Assembly: GCA_030635565.1 (NCBI GenBank)
Contig: DAOVYP010000006.1
Location: forward strand, 1-18,587
DNA from: Spirochaeta sp.
GTDB taxonomy: Bacteria > Spirochaetota > Spirochaetia > DSM-2461
Direction: 5' to 3'
Length of the DNA stretch: 18,587 nucleotides
Part shown: positions 1-6,779 of the stretch, in pieces
Layout of the letters: every line of letters starts with the position of its first letter
Position numbering within the stretch: the first letter of the stretch is position 1
Notes under the pieces: generated by a model
Database searches by the model: none
Told to the model about the DNA's origin: nothing
The model's input: only the letters and a program-made list of their open reading frames with translations
Position numbers and translations under genes: made by a program

Positions 1-8
1 CCAGGGAA

Positions 9-440
9 GTGGTTTACCGATCCTTTACCTATGGCGATACCCGGTCTCGTTCGGTTTCCGCGACACGGCAAACAATGGCATTCGCCAACGGAGGTTACAA
101 CGGGCCGGTTCTTGGTGAAAAACCCGAGGGTAACGGTGTATTTCAGTATAATGACAACAGCCGGTACGAGGGTGAATTCAGGGACGGGGTAATGGAGGGA
201 TCCGGCCGTCTGTCCTGGCCCGACGGCAGGGTTATGGAAGGTAATTTCAGCCGGGGAATTCTTGAAGGAAACGGCAGATGCGTATGGGCGGACGGCAGCC
301 TTTATATTGGAGAATTCCGGAATGGAAGAATGCACGGACCGGGGGTTTTCACCTGGGCCGACGGAACACGTTTCGAAGGACTCTTTGAAAATGGCCGGAG
401 AACCGACCAGGGTGCCTGGGAGCGACTGGGAGATTCATGA
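9..440 (+). CDS. MORN-repeat protein, possibly 5'-truncated by the window edge
   Basis: The protein carries about four MORN repeats, with YEGEF, DG and EGxG-type signatures from about residue 50 to 130 (YEGEFRDGVMEGSG, then YIGEFRNGRMHGPG, then FEGLFENGR). MORN repeats form beta-hairpin arrays that often bind lipids or proteins; no catalytic domain is visible. The first available start is the GTG at 9, but the frame is open back to base 1, so the true start may lie outside the window. Its TGA overlaps the ATG of the next gene (ATGA at 437-440), which indicates translational coupling with the HAD hydrolase. Function beyond the repeat class cannot be assigned. Confidence 0.8.
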   Translation: MVYRSFTYGDTRSRSVSATRQTMAFANGGYNGPVLGEKPEGNGVFQYNDNSRYEGEFRDGVMEGSGRLSWPDGRVMEGNFSRGILEGNGRCVWADGSLYIGEFRNGRMHGPGVFTWADGTRFEGLFENGRRTDQGAWERLGDS

Positions 441-1096
441 AAATCAAGTGCCTGATACTCGACCATGACGATACCGCGGTAGACAGCACCGCCACCGTCC
501 ACTTCCCCGCACACCTGGAAGTGATGAAAAGACTCCGGCCGAATCAACCTGTCATCGATCTGAATACCTGGTTTGAAAAGAATTTCGATCCGGGTATCAT
601 GTCGTATCTAACCGGGGAAATCGGCCTGAACAAAGAGGAAATGGACGAAGAATACCGGATCTGGCAGGAGTTCAACGAATCCCGGAATCCGACATTCTAT
701 CCGGGATTTCCCGAACTGATGCGGGACTATATCCGGGAAGGCGGCATCATCGCCGTCGTCTCCCATTCTACCGACGTGCATATCAGAAGACATTATGAGT
801 ATGGCGCATCCGGTGTGATGCCGGATTTTATCTTCGGGTGGGATCACGATCCCGGGCGGCGGAAGCCCTCACCATGGCCGGTTATCCGGATCCTGGAAGA
901 AACAGGACTGAAACGGGGAGACGTTCTTGTGGTGGATGATCTCAAGCCCGGAGTCGAAATGGCAAAAGCGGCGGGTGTACCGGTGGCCGCCGCCGGTTGG
1001 GGCCATTCCATACCTTCCATCCGTGAAGCTATGAAGGGGCTATGTGACTTCTGGCTCCCGGATATCTCCGCTTTGAAAGCTCAGCTTTTCACATAG
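437..1096 (+). CDS. HAD-superfamily hydrolase (phosphoglycolate phosphatase-like)
   Basis: A 219-residue haloacid dehalogenase-type phosphohydrolase. Motif I is LDHDDTAV at residues 8-15, with nucleophile D9 and acid/base D11. A small helical cap covers about 20-85. Motif II is VVSHS with S109, motif III is the lysine in RRKPSP at 143, and motif IV is VVDDLKPG with D167/D168. The family usually removes phosphate from small phosphorylated metabolites; the substrate is not evident here. The ATG overlaps the stop of the MORN gene, so the two are probably co-transcribed. The 3' end overlaps the convergent thioredoxin gene by 16 bp. Confidence 0.85.
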   Translation: MKIKCLILDHDDTAVDSTATVHFPAHLEVMKRLRPNQPVIDLNTWFEKNFDPGIMSYLTGEIGLNKEEMDEEYRIWQEFNESRNPTFYPGFPELMRDYIREGGIIAVVSHSTDVHIRRHYEYGASGVMPDFIFGWDHDPGRRKPSPWPVIRILEETGLKRGDVLVVDDLKPGVEMAKAAGVPVAAAGWGHSIPSIREAMKGLCDFWLPDISALKAQLFT

Positions 1097-1410
1097 ATCT
1101 CTTCAAGATAATCAACGATTTGCTGCCGTGTTTTTCTCAGCTTACTGATAAAGGTCCCGGTCACTTTTCCCTTGTGAAACGAAATGAAACTCGGAATACC
1201 GAGGATGTCATGTTCTGCCGCCAGGTCGGGGAACCTGTCCCGGTCTACTGTTGCAAATACGAACCGACCCTCGAATTCCTTCTCCAAACCGGGTAGAACC
1301 GCCTTGAGAACCCGGCAGTCCGGACACCAGTCGGCGGTGAACAGTGCGCAGAATTGATTATCACTATCAGCAAGAGAGCGAAACTCTTCCGTGCTTCCAA
1401 GGGCTGTCAT
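1081..1410 (-). CDS. Thioredoxin-family protein
   Basis: A 109-residue single-domain thioredoxin fold with redox motif WCPDC (C29 and C32) after a beta-strand ending FTADW, and the conserved cis-proline in GIPSF at P73. No signal peptide is visible, so it is expected to be cytoplasmic. WCPDC differs from the classical WCGPC, so it may act on a dedicated partner instead of as the general thioredoxin. It is divergent from the glutaredoxin and ferredoxin:thioredoxin reductase genes at 1501-2119, which suggests a shared redox function. No good Shine-Dalgarno sits before the ATG at 1410, and no alternative start exists nearby. Confidence 0.85.
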   Translation of the reverse strand: MTALGSTEEFRSLADSDNQFCALFTADWCPDCRVLKAVLPGLEKEFEGRFVFATVDRDRFPDLAAEHDILGIPSFISFHKGKVTGTFISKLRKTRQQIVDYLEEIYVKS

Positions 1411-1500
1411 GGTAAGGAATGTCGTCGATTCCCCTCCGGAAGGTCAAGAGTCCTTGAACTGACGGCCGTATGACATGACAATGGACATGGAGGCACCGCT

Positions 1501-1797
1501 GTGTTTGACACCCATGAATGGAACAATATTGAGGGCAAGGGTAACTCTGAGAATCTCACACTCCTGTCACTATCCACATGCGGATTCTGTGCCAGCGCCC
1601 GAAAATACCTGAATAGCCGGGGATTGGCTTTCCGCTACCTGGAACTTGACCAGATATCACTTGAAGAGAAAACGGAGATTAAAAGCGAATTCCGCAACAA
1701 ATTCGGACGCCGACCGTCATTTCCATCCCTGGTAATCGATGGGGAGCGTTTTCTTGTGGGATTCATCAAAGACCACTGGGATGAAGAACTTGCTTAA
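1501..1797 (+). CDS. Glutaredoxin/NrdH-like redox protein
   Basis: A 98-residue thioredoxin-fold protein with CGFC (C27-C30) following a short beta-strand, then a helix (ARKYLNSRGL) and a cis-proline segment PSFPSLVIDG around P75, as in glutaredoxins and NrdH-type redoxins. The GTG start at 1501 is chosen because GGAGG lies at 1489-1493, seven bases upstream. The 3' end overlaps the start of the ferredoxin:thioredoxin reductase gene by 17 bp, so the two are probably translated together. In families of this layout the reductase recycles the small redoxin; that partnership is inferred from context. Confidence 0.8.
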   Translation: MFDTHEWNNIEGKGNSENLTLLSLSTCGFCASARKYLNSRGLAFRYLELDQISLEEKTEIKSEFRNKFGRRPSFPSLVIDGERFLVGFIKDHWDEELA

Positions 1798-2119
1798 CGA
1801 TATCGGCGTATTCGCGCAAAATGCCGCGGACAGGAACGGATGGTCGGTACAGCCTGACAAGGATTTTCTCAAGACCGTACTGGACGGACTGGTGAAAACC
1901 AGGGAAGCCTACGGGTACTACCTCTGTCCCTGCCGGGAGGGGTGGGGAGACAGGTTCAAGGACCGGGATATTACCTGCCCATGTGAATATGCCGAAGAGG
2001 ATGTCCGGGAATTCGGGTATTGTTATTGCGGGTTGTTTCTGTCAAAGGAGGCGGCTGATTCAAAACGGGCGCCGGATGCCATTCCCGACCGTCGGCCCGA
2101 AGTTCTTTATCCGGACTGA
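1781..2119 (+). CDS. Ferredoxin:thioredoxin reductase, catalytic (beta) subunit
   Basis: At 112 residues this is close to the usual size of the catalytic subunit. Six cysteines appear in the family pattern: CPC at 49-51, CPC at 66-68 and CYC at 81-83, the latter in CYCGLF. They ligate a [4Fe-4S] cluster and form the adjacent redox disulfide, passing electrons from ferredoxin to a thioredoxin or glutaredoxin. The spacing (14 and 12 residues between pairs) resembles the archaeal/anaerobe type more than the plant type. No variable (alpha) subunit is seen nearby. The ATG at 1781 is preferred over an in-frame ATG at 1739 that lies deep inside the glutaredoxin gene. The 3' end overlaps the next minus-strand gene by 13 bp. 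Confidence 0.85.
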   Translation: MKNLLNDIGVFAQNAADRNGWSVQPDKDFLKTVLDGLVKTREAYGYYLCPCREGWGDRFKDRDITCPCEYAEEDVREFGYCYCGLFLSKEAADSKRAPDAIPDRRPEVLYPD

Positions 2120-2448
2120 ATGGACATATCAATCGCGCCCATACCGGCGAGCTGACTGATTGCAACATCCTTCTGTTTCACCTTGGTTTTTTTCACAGCC
2201 TTACGGACGACATTAGGCCACTGTTTCTCAGGCAGATCTTCTTTCATTTCTTCAAGCAGCACGAGGATATCTTCACTCATTTCGATGTTGTAAATTTTCT
2301 CCGTATCGTGGAAAAACAGCTCGGCGAATAAATTAATGTAATCTCCCGGGGACCGGCTTTCTCGCTGACCTTTACGTTCCAGAACCATGACCCTTTTCCG
2401 GGCTTTTTTGATTTCTCTGTCTCTTCTAGCCAAATCCGTGCTTTTCAT
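2107..2448 (-). CDS. Small hypothetical protein, charged and helical
   Basis: I do not recognise this 113-residue protein. It begins with a highly charged stretch rich in R, K and E (about residues 5-30), followed by helical acidic segments (LLEEMKEDLPEKQW) and a lysine-rich patch (KKTKVKQK). There is no signal peptide or membrane segment. The ATG at 2448 is chosen over one 14 codons upstream because GGGAG lies eight bases before it. It converges with the ferredoxin:thioredoxin reductase gene and overlaps it by 13 bp. Confidence 0.6.
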   Translation of the reverse strand: MKSTDLARRDREIKKARKRVMVLERKGQRESRSPGDYINLFAELFFHDTEKIYNIEMSEDILVLLEEMKEDLPEKQWPNVVRKAVKKTKVKQKDVAISQLAGMGAIDMSIQSG

Positions 2449-2542
2449 AACGACGACTCCCGATTTTTGCCTTGAAAATATTACTGCCAAGGCGAAGAAA
2501 GGGCAAGATGACTTTCAAGATTGAAATATTCAGGAATTTACG

Positions 2543-3205
2543 TCATTCCACCCTTGCCGTAATGTCATTTCCATCATGAATCCCCCAAAGGGGTTGGAAA
2601 GTATCGCCGATAAGTGCGGCTGAAACCAGAACATCCTCGTAATCGATCCTTGCAAACTCGGGACGATAGACATTCTCAGCGTTATGTATACGAATGATAT
2701 AACCATTACGGTATGACTCCGAAACCTCTTCAATTACAGATTCCCGGCCTGTATAGGTCCTGCGGATTTCATCGAAAAGATCTTTCGGGGCTTCCTCCAG
2801 GGAAAACGCAACAGTGATGCCGTCCCTGTCATAAATATAGAGCCATGTCTCAGGATCGTGCTTCGGCTGCGGGAGGTCTTCCCGGGGAGCCCGGCTATTC
2901 ATCGAAATACCCGGCCCCCGACCGGCCGCGAGATCTTCGCCGCGCCGGGAAGAAACCAGGTAAGCCGTCAGACCATCAATGTCTCTTACCGGCAGGGTTC
3001 GATACCTGTCGAAACTGCCAAGTTTAACAGAGAAAACGACACCCCGGTAAAGACTGCGGCCGAAGAGACCATCATCGAAATCCCGGTAAATACTCACCGC
3101 CGGTTCATCATCGAACACGATCGGTCCAGTCGAAAAAGCGGGACCGCAGAATGCCATCAGGAGAACAGTAACTGAAACGACTTTTCTAATTCGTAAATAT
3201 AACAT
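2543..3205 (-). CDS. Secreted hypothetical protein, last gene of the DUF4230 operon
   Basis: A protein of about 220 residues with a clear N-terminal signal peptide: a short basic stretch (LRIRK), then a hydrophobic core VVSVTVLLMAFCG and a likely cleavage after AFS. The mature part is beta-rich and acidic, with no motif I recognise. Two in-frame ATGs lie at 3211 and 3205; the second has AGG eight bases upstream and is preferred. The start lies inside the 3' end of the upstream gene by about 20 bp, so it is the third gene of an overlapping minus-strand operon (4575 to 2543). Confidence 0.65.
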   Translation of the reverse strand: MLYLRIRKVVSVTVLLMAFCGPAFSTGPIVFDDEPAVSIYRDFDDGLFGRSLYRGVVFSVKLGSFDRYRTLPVRDIDGLTAYLVSSRRGEDLAAGRGPGISMNSRAPREDLPQPKHDPETWLYIYDRDGITVAFSLEEAPKDLFDEIRRTYTGRESVIEEVSESYRNGYIIRIHNAENVYRPEFARIDYEDVLVSAALIGDTFQPLWGIHDGNDITARVE

Positions 3206-3977
3206 TGTCATAACCTGCCGCCGTGAAAATTTCAGTCAGAAAAGACCGGCTCTCGTTCTCCGCCGATATCAGGAGCCCCCCATCCAGAGCCATTTCCCGA
3301 AGCCGCGGCCGAAGTTTTTCCACCAGGAGACGCCAGCCTTCGGGTGTCAGAGGAACATCTGGAAAACCGTCGGCCGAAGCATCCCTGTCTTCAATGAGAA
3401 AGGACGTCACGATTACCGGAGGGGCGGCAATTTCCAGAGTCCTTTTCCCGTCTTCATCTACAGTCACACTGATGCCTCCGACTTCAGCAGTTGGCTCACC
3501 CGAGGTAAATTCTTCAAGCCAGAGATCCAGATCCACACCGGCTCTGACACTCGCCGACATCACAACGAAGCGGTAATCGGGGCGGCCCGGATCAATCCCA
3601 ACCTGACGGCAGAGTGTGTAAATTCCGGCATACTCCCAATCCGACGGCAAACGACCTCCGGGGTGCCATGCAGGATCGGACTTCGCCAGGAACAATCCCG
3701 GCTCCCTGTCATACTGCAGTTTCAGATAAATCCAGTTCACCTCTTTGTCGCCGATGAAATCATAAGGAAAAACAACCTTCATTTCGTAGGCAGCGGTTTC
3801 CAATTCATTCAGTGAGCGAATTTCCTCCAGAATAGACCAGGAAGCGGAGGTTTTACGTGCTGCCAACAGCTGCCATGAAGGCAGACCATTCATACGCCAG
3901 GCTGCAAAGAGGAATGCACCGGAGATAACCAGGAAAAGCAGGGAGGGAAGAAGCAGAGGGCGGCGTTTTCTAGCCAT
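3186..3977 (-). CDS. DUF4230-like membrane-anchored protein (second copy)
   Basis: Residues 1-30 give a basic N-terminus and one membrane segment (LLLPSLLFLVISGAFLFAAW), then a presumed extracytoplasmic domain. The core has the order seen in DUF4230: an N-terminal region (LNELETAAYEMKVVFPYD), a central V-x-A-x-V-R-A-G-V-D-L-D-L segment, a proline-rich LEIAAPPVIV strand, and a C-terminal helix (GLLISAEN) ending in AAGYDNVIF. The function of this family is unknown to me. The ATG at 3977 (AGG six bases upstream) is preferred to GTG codons at 3992 and 3989. It overlaps the upstream stop by 8 bp (ATGGCTAG). The neighbouring upstream gene is a shorter relative, so the pair probably arose by duplication. 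Confidence 0.65.
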   Translation of the reverse strand: MARKRRPLLLPSLLFLVISGAFLFAAWRMNGLPSWQLLAARKTSASWSILEEIRSLNELETAAYEMKVVFPYDFIGDKEVNWIYLKLQYDREPGLFLAKSDPAWHPGGRLPSDWEYAGIYTLCRQVGIDPGRPDYRFVVMSASVRAGVDLDLWLEEFTSGEPTAEVGGISVTVDEDGKRTLEIAAPPVIVTSFLIEDRDASADGFPDVPLTPEGWRLLVEKLRPRLREMALDGGLLISAENESRSFLTEIFTAAGYDNVIFTN

Positions 3978-4575
3978 CGGAAGCCTCACCACTCACAGTA
4001 CCGGGAGGCGAACTGAATACGATATTATCAAACTTTCCGAGCTTCAGAACACGCATCACGGCGAGCCTTGCATTAGATTCCGCATGAGACAGAATCCCGC
4101 TGTCCAGGGCGGCCTGCCTGTTCGCCTCCCCCTGAGCGATAATCTGGGGCATGTAGTCGCCCATTCTGATCGGATTGAGGAAAGGTTGTTCACGGAGAAA
4201 CATCTGGTTAATGGATGTTTCATCGGCATCCGAGGTAAATATTTCAGCAGTTGGCATCCTCACCTGAATGACTTCATTCGGAAGCTCACGGATCTCCAAA
4301 CCTTTGGAAAAATCAACCCCTGCGGTGACATTGTATTCCAGGGTGAATAGAAGCATCTTGTTTCCCCGCCAGAAATTCTTCTCTTCCACATAGATAACCG
4401 ATCGATAAGTCTGACTCACCGTTTTCAGCTGCCGGAGTTCCCGGAGTCTCTGTTCCATTACCTCGGTATGTCTGACCGGCTCCCTGCTGTCGATGATGAG
4501 AAAAACACCGGCCGCGACGAGAACCAGTGCCAGGATTATAAGAATGACTTCAAATGAGGAAATACGGGAGGCCAT
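3970..4575 (-). CDS. DUF4230-like membrane-anchored protein (first copy)
   Basis: A 201-residue protein with an N-terminal membrane segment (residues about 9-28, VILIILALVLVAAGVFLII) and a DUF4230-like domain: LRQLKTVSQTYRSVIYVEE, then LEYNVTAGVDFSKGL, the strand VIQVRMPTAEIF, and a C-terminal helix with GILSHAESNARLAV ending FDNIVFSS. The TAGVD and AE-N-A features are what suggest the family. It is the first of three overlapping minus-strand genes. The substrate or partner is unknown, but co-expression with a second paralogue and a secreted protein suggests an envelope complex; this is inference. Confidence 0.65.
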   Translation of the reverse strand: MASRISSFEVILIILALVLVAAGVFLIIDSREPVRHTEVMEQRLRELRQLKTVSQTYRSVIYVEEKNFWRGNKMLLFTLEYNVTAGVDFSKGLEIRELPNEVIQVRMPTAEIFTSDADETSINQMFLREQPFLNPIRMGDYMPQIIAQGEANRQAALDSGILSHAESNARLAVMRVLKLGKFDNIVFSSPPGTVSGEASDG

Positions 4576-4618
4576 AGGTCATTATGAACCTGCCCTGCTA
4601 TGAAAGGCAAACCGGTTT

Positions 4619-5224
4619 TCAGGATTCCAGTGCCGCCAGGGCCCGGCTGAAAAGAGATTTGTAATCGATACCGCCGGGAAGCGACGTATCACCGGATTCG
4701 AGCCGGCGGCGGAAGTCCGATGTCAGACAGTCCAGGGAGTCTTTGAGTTCCGGGGCAAGGAATGGATCGGCTTTGAGCCGAGCCGGAATCCCGCCTGAAG
4801 ATAGAATCAGAATCGCCTCCACCTGCTGTACCGGCTCTGCAGGACCCGATTCCGGAAAATTCAAATCGGCGACGACAGCCGATCGCAAAACCGCGTAAAT
4901 TCCCTCTTCAAGTCCCTCGATACCGTCGTGGACATCCTGCAGGCGGCATAAAAAGGCCGAGGCCGCCCAGCTGACGAATCGATGGGCGTCCGTTCCAACA
5001 TCGGCATCGAGTTTATCAGGGTCGGTGAAAGAGGCAAAACTGCCGTCCGGCCGTTGAACCGACAGCAAAGACCGTGCATATCCTGCAAGCTGTTCGGGGC
5101 CGTAATCCGGCGGGAGCCGGTTTTCGGCAAAGGCCTCCAGAAGGGCGCGTAAACGGCCGCCGGCCGCGGCAAGGTGTTCGTAATCGTCATCTTCGGCAAG
5201 GGTGAATTTACGGGCGAGAATCAT
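4619..5224 (-). CDS. Hypothetical protein with an alpha/alpha-toroid-like motif
   Basis: I do not recognise this 201-residue, mainly helical, acidic protein. The segment YARSLLSVQRPDGSFASF resembles the Q-x-x-DGSF signature of alpha/alpha-toroid (prenyltransferase or terpene cyclase-like) repeats, but only one such motif is visible and no catalytic residues of those enzymes can be identified. There is no signal peptide or membrane segment. The ATG at 5224 has no Shine-Dalgarno-like sequence upstream. It lies between the HD-GYP gene and the DUF4230 operon on the same strand, with gaps of about 45 bp each side, so co-transcription is possible. Confidence 0.6.
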   Translation of the reverse strand: MILARKFTLAEDDDYEHLAAAGGRLRALLEAFAENRLPPDYGPEQLAGYARSLLSVQRPDGSFASFTDPDKLDADVGTDAHRFVSWAASAFLCRLQDVHDGIEGLEEGIYAVLRSAVVADLNFPESGPAEPVQQVEAILILSSGGIPARLKADPFLAPELKDSLDCLTSDFRRRLESGDTSLPGGIDYKSLFSRALAALES

Positions 5225-5271
5225 GGAGGCAATTTTAGGGACACGAACAAGCTTTGACTACGGCTGAAGCT

Positions 5272-6714
5272 TTAACTGAGAGCAGATTCCCGCACACTTT
5301 CAGAGCTGTCGTCACCATATTCAATATAGATAGTCCGCATACGCTCCTTCCCGTTAAGAAAAAGCTCTACAATCTCCGGATCGAAATCAATGCCGCTTCG
5401 TTCCTGTATCCACTCCACAGAACGCTCGAAATTCCAGGCTTTCTTGTACGGCCTGGCCGTCGCGAGAGCATCAAATACATCAACCAGACCGGTGATGCGA
5501 CCCCGGACAGGGATATCCTTCCCCTTCAAGCCGCCCGGATAACCGGAGCCGTTCCATTTCTCATGATGGGAAAGGGCAATATCCGCCCCGGCCCTCAGTA
5601 TCGAACTCGCCGAATCCTTCAACACTTCATAGCCTATGCTGACATGAGTTTCCATAACTGCACGTTCCTTTGCGGTCAGTCCTTTTTCCTTCAGGAGTAT
5701 GACATCCGGAATCCCGACTTTACCGATGTCGTGAAGAGGTACAGCCCATCTCATCAGATCGGCTTCCTCCAGGGAGTCACCCCTGAGTTCCGATAACACG
5801 GACGCATACATACCAACTCTGGATGTATGCCGGGCGGTTTCAGGATCCTTATGATCCGATACCCGGCTGAGCACATCCAAAGTTTCCCTTTCACGATTCC
5901 TGATTTCGATACGGGCCTCGGCCTGGCTATGAGCGATGTGTATCAGACGATTCATGGCCCGTTCGAGATAGTCGGACATCAGATTGAATTTCCTGGCAAG
6001 CTCCCCGACTTCGTCGTTTTGCACAGGAGACACCCTTTTCCCGAAATCACGGTTCAGGACAATACCCTGCATATCGTTAATGACGGTTTTCAAGGGGCGC
6101 ATTGAACGCCTGACGTATAAAAGTATGAATAGAGAACTGATGATGGCGGTAAGAATCACCATGATTGTATAGTTCAGGCGGATGTAGGACAAATCATCGA
6201 AAAATGATCTTCGCAGATTGGTTATGTATACGGTCCATCCCAGCGCCGGCAGGTTGAAACCATAACCGAACCGCTCCTTGCCGCCGAATTTTCCATCTAT
6301 CCAGATATCTTCGGAGTTGATCGGCCGATTGTTGAGGACAGACTCACGGAGCAGCTCATCGGCGACTGAAGCACCGACGGAAAATATAATGTTCAAGTCT
6401 TCGTCGACGGCAAGGATCCATTCCCCGTCTTCCCGCAGCATAGTGATCGAGTAAGAACTGATCGAACGCTTCAGGCTCTCCAGATATGCCATGTCGTCCT
6501 GTAATTCGTTCTCCAGCAGAAGATTCCACTGCGAGGAAACATGACGTGTCAGATCCTCTGCCTTGTATACCGTGAGCCGGCTCATGGCTTTCTTGACTCC
6601 GCGCTCGGCGTAAAGGCCGGTAAGTATCCCGCTCACAAGAAGACTTCCTGCAATGATGGGAATAATGAAGAGAAGCAGACGGGTACTCAGACCGAGAACA
6701 CGTTTATTTTCCAT
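5272..6714 (-). CDS. Membrane sensor HD-GYP phosphodiesterase (c-di-GMP)
   Basis: A 480-residue sensor enzyme. It has a membrane segment at about 11-33, an extracytoplasmic sensor region at about 40-175 (probably Cache-like: EDGEWILAVDEDLNIIFSVG), a second membrane segment at about 181-200, a HAMP linker at about 200-255 and an HD-GYP domain at about 285-465. Catalytic signatures are HDIGKVGIP (H328, D329) and HHEKWNGSGYPGG (H383, H384; GYP 391-393), all intact. The family hydrolyses cyclic di-GMP to pGpG or GMP and lowers the signal that favours biofilm over motility. The ligand is unknown. It is divergent from the coiled-coil membrane protein gene, with 65 bp between them. Confidence 0.9.
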   Translation of the reverse strand: MENKRVLGLSTRLLLFIIPIIAGSLLVSGILTGLYAERGVKKAMSRLTVYKAEDLTRHVSSQWNLLLENELQDDMAYLESLKRSISSYSITMLREDGEWILAVDEDLNIIFSVGASVADELLRESVLNNRPINSEDIWIDGKFGGKERFGYGFNLPALGWTVYITNLRRSFFDDLSYIRLNYTIMVILTAIISSLFILLYVRRSMRPLKTVINDMQGIVLNRDFGKRVSPVQNDEVGELARKFNLMSDYLERAMNRLIHIAHSQAEARIEIRNRERETLDVLSRVSDHKDPETARHTSRVGMYASVLSELRGDSLEEADLMRWAVPLHDIGKVGIPDVILLKEKGLTAKERAVMETHVSIGYEVLKDSASSILRAGADIALSHHEKWNGSGYPGGLKGKDIPVRGRITGLVDVFDALATARPYKKAWNFERSVEWIQERSGIDFDPEIVELFLNGKERMRTIYIEYGDDSSESVRESALS

Positions 6715-6759
6715 AATTCAGTTGTTTGGGGGAAAAACCCGGAAAATGTACCGTAAACA

Positions 6760-6768
6760 TGGCATAAT
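6760..6768 (+). promoter_or_regulatory. Extended -10 promoter for the coiled-coil protein gene
   Basis: TGGCATAAT fits an extended -10 element (TGn plus CATAAT) in the 65-bp divergent gap. No convincing -35 is at the right distance. It would start transcription near 6775, leaving only a few leader bases that include AGGAAA just before the ATG at 6780. Tentative. Confidence 0.35.
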
Positions 6769-6779
6769 TCTATAGGAAA

